A stretch of DNA of 64,000 nt. Origin: Spirochaetae bacterium HGW-Spirochaetae-2 (GTDB lineage Bacteria > Spirochaetota > Spirochaetia > Sphaerochaetales > Sphaerochaetaceae). Shown here in pieces: positions 63,829-64,000 of the stretch (position 1 is the stretch's first letter; each line of letters starts with the position of its first letter). The stretch covers positions 35,480 through 99,479 of the forward strand of contig PGXW01000019.1 of NCBI GenBank assembly GCA_002839355.1. The letters run 5' to 3'. A program made the position numbers and the translations under genes. The notes below the pieces were generated by a model, which was given only the letters and a program-made list of their open reading frames with translations, had not been told where the DNA came from and did not search any database.

Positions 63829-64000
63829 TCAGCCTCCAATGCGGGATGAGTTCGAGCAACCGCTCGAGCAGGAATTCTTGCATGCACCCGAGCAGTTCAC
63901 ATTGCAACTGGCGTTGCAGTTGGTACTGCAGGAGGTACAGCCCGAGCAGGCACTTTGGCAATTGCCGGTGCATCCACCACAGCCGCGACATCCTCCGCAT
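63829..64000 (-). CDS. Cys-repeat RiPP precursor peptide, 5' end outside window
   Basis: The minus-strand frame from 63999 to the TGA at 63831-63829 encodes 56 residues with 14 Cys, spaced two or three residues apart (CGGC, CRGC, CTGNC, CQSAC, CSGC, CTSC, CSTNC, CNASC, CNVNC, CSGAC, CKNSC, CSSGC), then SNSSRIGG. A longer frame with ATG at 64000 is out of phase and is a shadow. Its Cys ladder and the adjacent maturase make it the likely substrate. The leader and the true start lie upstream, outside the window. Confidence 0.85.
   Translation of the reverse strand, partial: CGGCRGCGGCTGNCQSACSGCTSCSTNCNASCNVNCSGACKNSCSSGCSNSSRIGG

Noticed and set aside
63788..64000. 70-codon minus frame starting at 64000
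   Set aside because: Overlaps the Cys-repeat frame out of phase and is Leu/Arg-rich; the Cys ladder is the real frame.

Overview
The window looks like a chromosomal segment of an anaerobic, diderm spirochaete, probably near Sphaerochaeta or Treponema. This is inferred from gene content: a eukaryote-type hexokinase, small signal-peptide beta-barrel-like proteins, KamA radical-SAM chemistry, an archaeal-type UMP kinase and a family II pyrophosphatase. No rRNA or species marker is present. Reading by eye, positions 1-41,000 and 62,550-64,000 look like GC-moderate core sequence. Positions 41,400-62,500 look more AT-rich and hold mobile-element genes.

Layout. (1) 1-3,171: operon of lysine 2,3-aminomutase (cut by the window edge), two ATP-grasp ligases and a GNAT acetyltransferase, with overlapping or near-overlapping genes. 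(2) 3,196-13,386: MATE exporter, small secreted or outer-membrane proteins, tRNA-Arg(CCG), sugar nucleotidyltransferase, YitT protein, LOG hydrolase, flavodoxin, a Fic protein with an antitoxin-like N-terminus, a HAD-cytidine deaminase fusion and a broken rpiB. (3) 13,450-17,880: divergent carotenoid cluster (CrtW-like oxygenase and lycopene cyclase on minus; crtI, crtB, cruF-like on plus). (4) 17,943-23,526: CBS-type pyrophosphatase, Rel, PrmC and RF1. (5) 23,611-27,941: GPH transporter, XRE-cupin regulator, and a threonine dehydrogenase/Kbl operon with back-to-back promoters. (6) 28,121-38,428: exonuclease I, a secreted protein, a frameshifted hexokinase facing a phosphohexomutase, pyridoxal kinase, nucleoside phosphorylase-like protein, patatin phospholipase, radical SAM protein and UMP kinase. 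(7) 38,475-41,515: ABC exporter with TetR regulator, bracketed by a 46-bp imperfect direct repeat.

(8) 41,650-62,385: accessory island. It starts with a SymE-like gene and a minus-strand module of two large serine recombinases, a SHOCT mini-protein and two HTH/zinc-finger proteins. Recombinase 1 carries the same HTH/zinc-finger unit fused to its C-terminus. The cargo follows: a DUF4105 membrane protein, a CadC/CadA metal-efflux pair with a readable promoter-operator, a four-gene envelope operon (a CDF transporter fused to an HflK/SPFH domain, HflC-like, HflK-like, PpiD-like foldase) and a two-component system. A decayed serine-recombinase fragment marks the right side.

(9) 62,559-64,000: a radical SAM/SPASM maturase directly downstream of a Cys-repeat peptide gene that runs off the window, a RiPP-type pair.

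The most unusual items are the CDF-HflK fusion operon, the recombinase/zinc-finger fusion with free-standing paralogues, the Cys-repeat RiPP pair, the KamA/ATP-grasp/GNAT operon, and two metabolic genes (rpiB, hexokinase) broken by similar small internal deletions.
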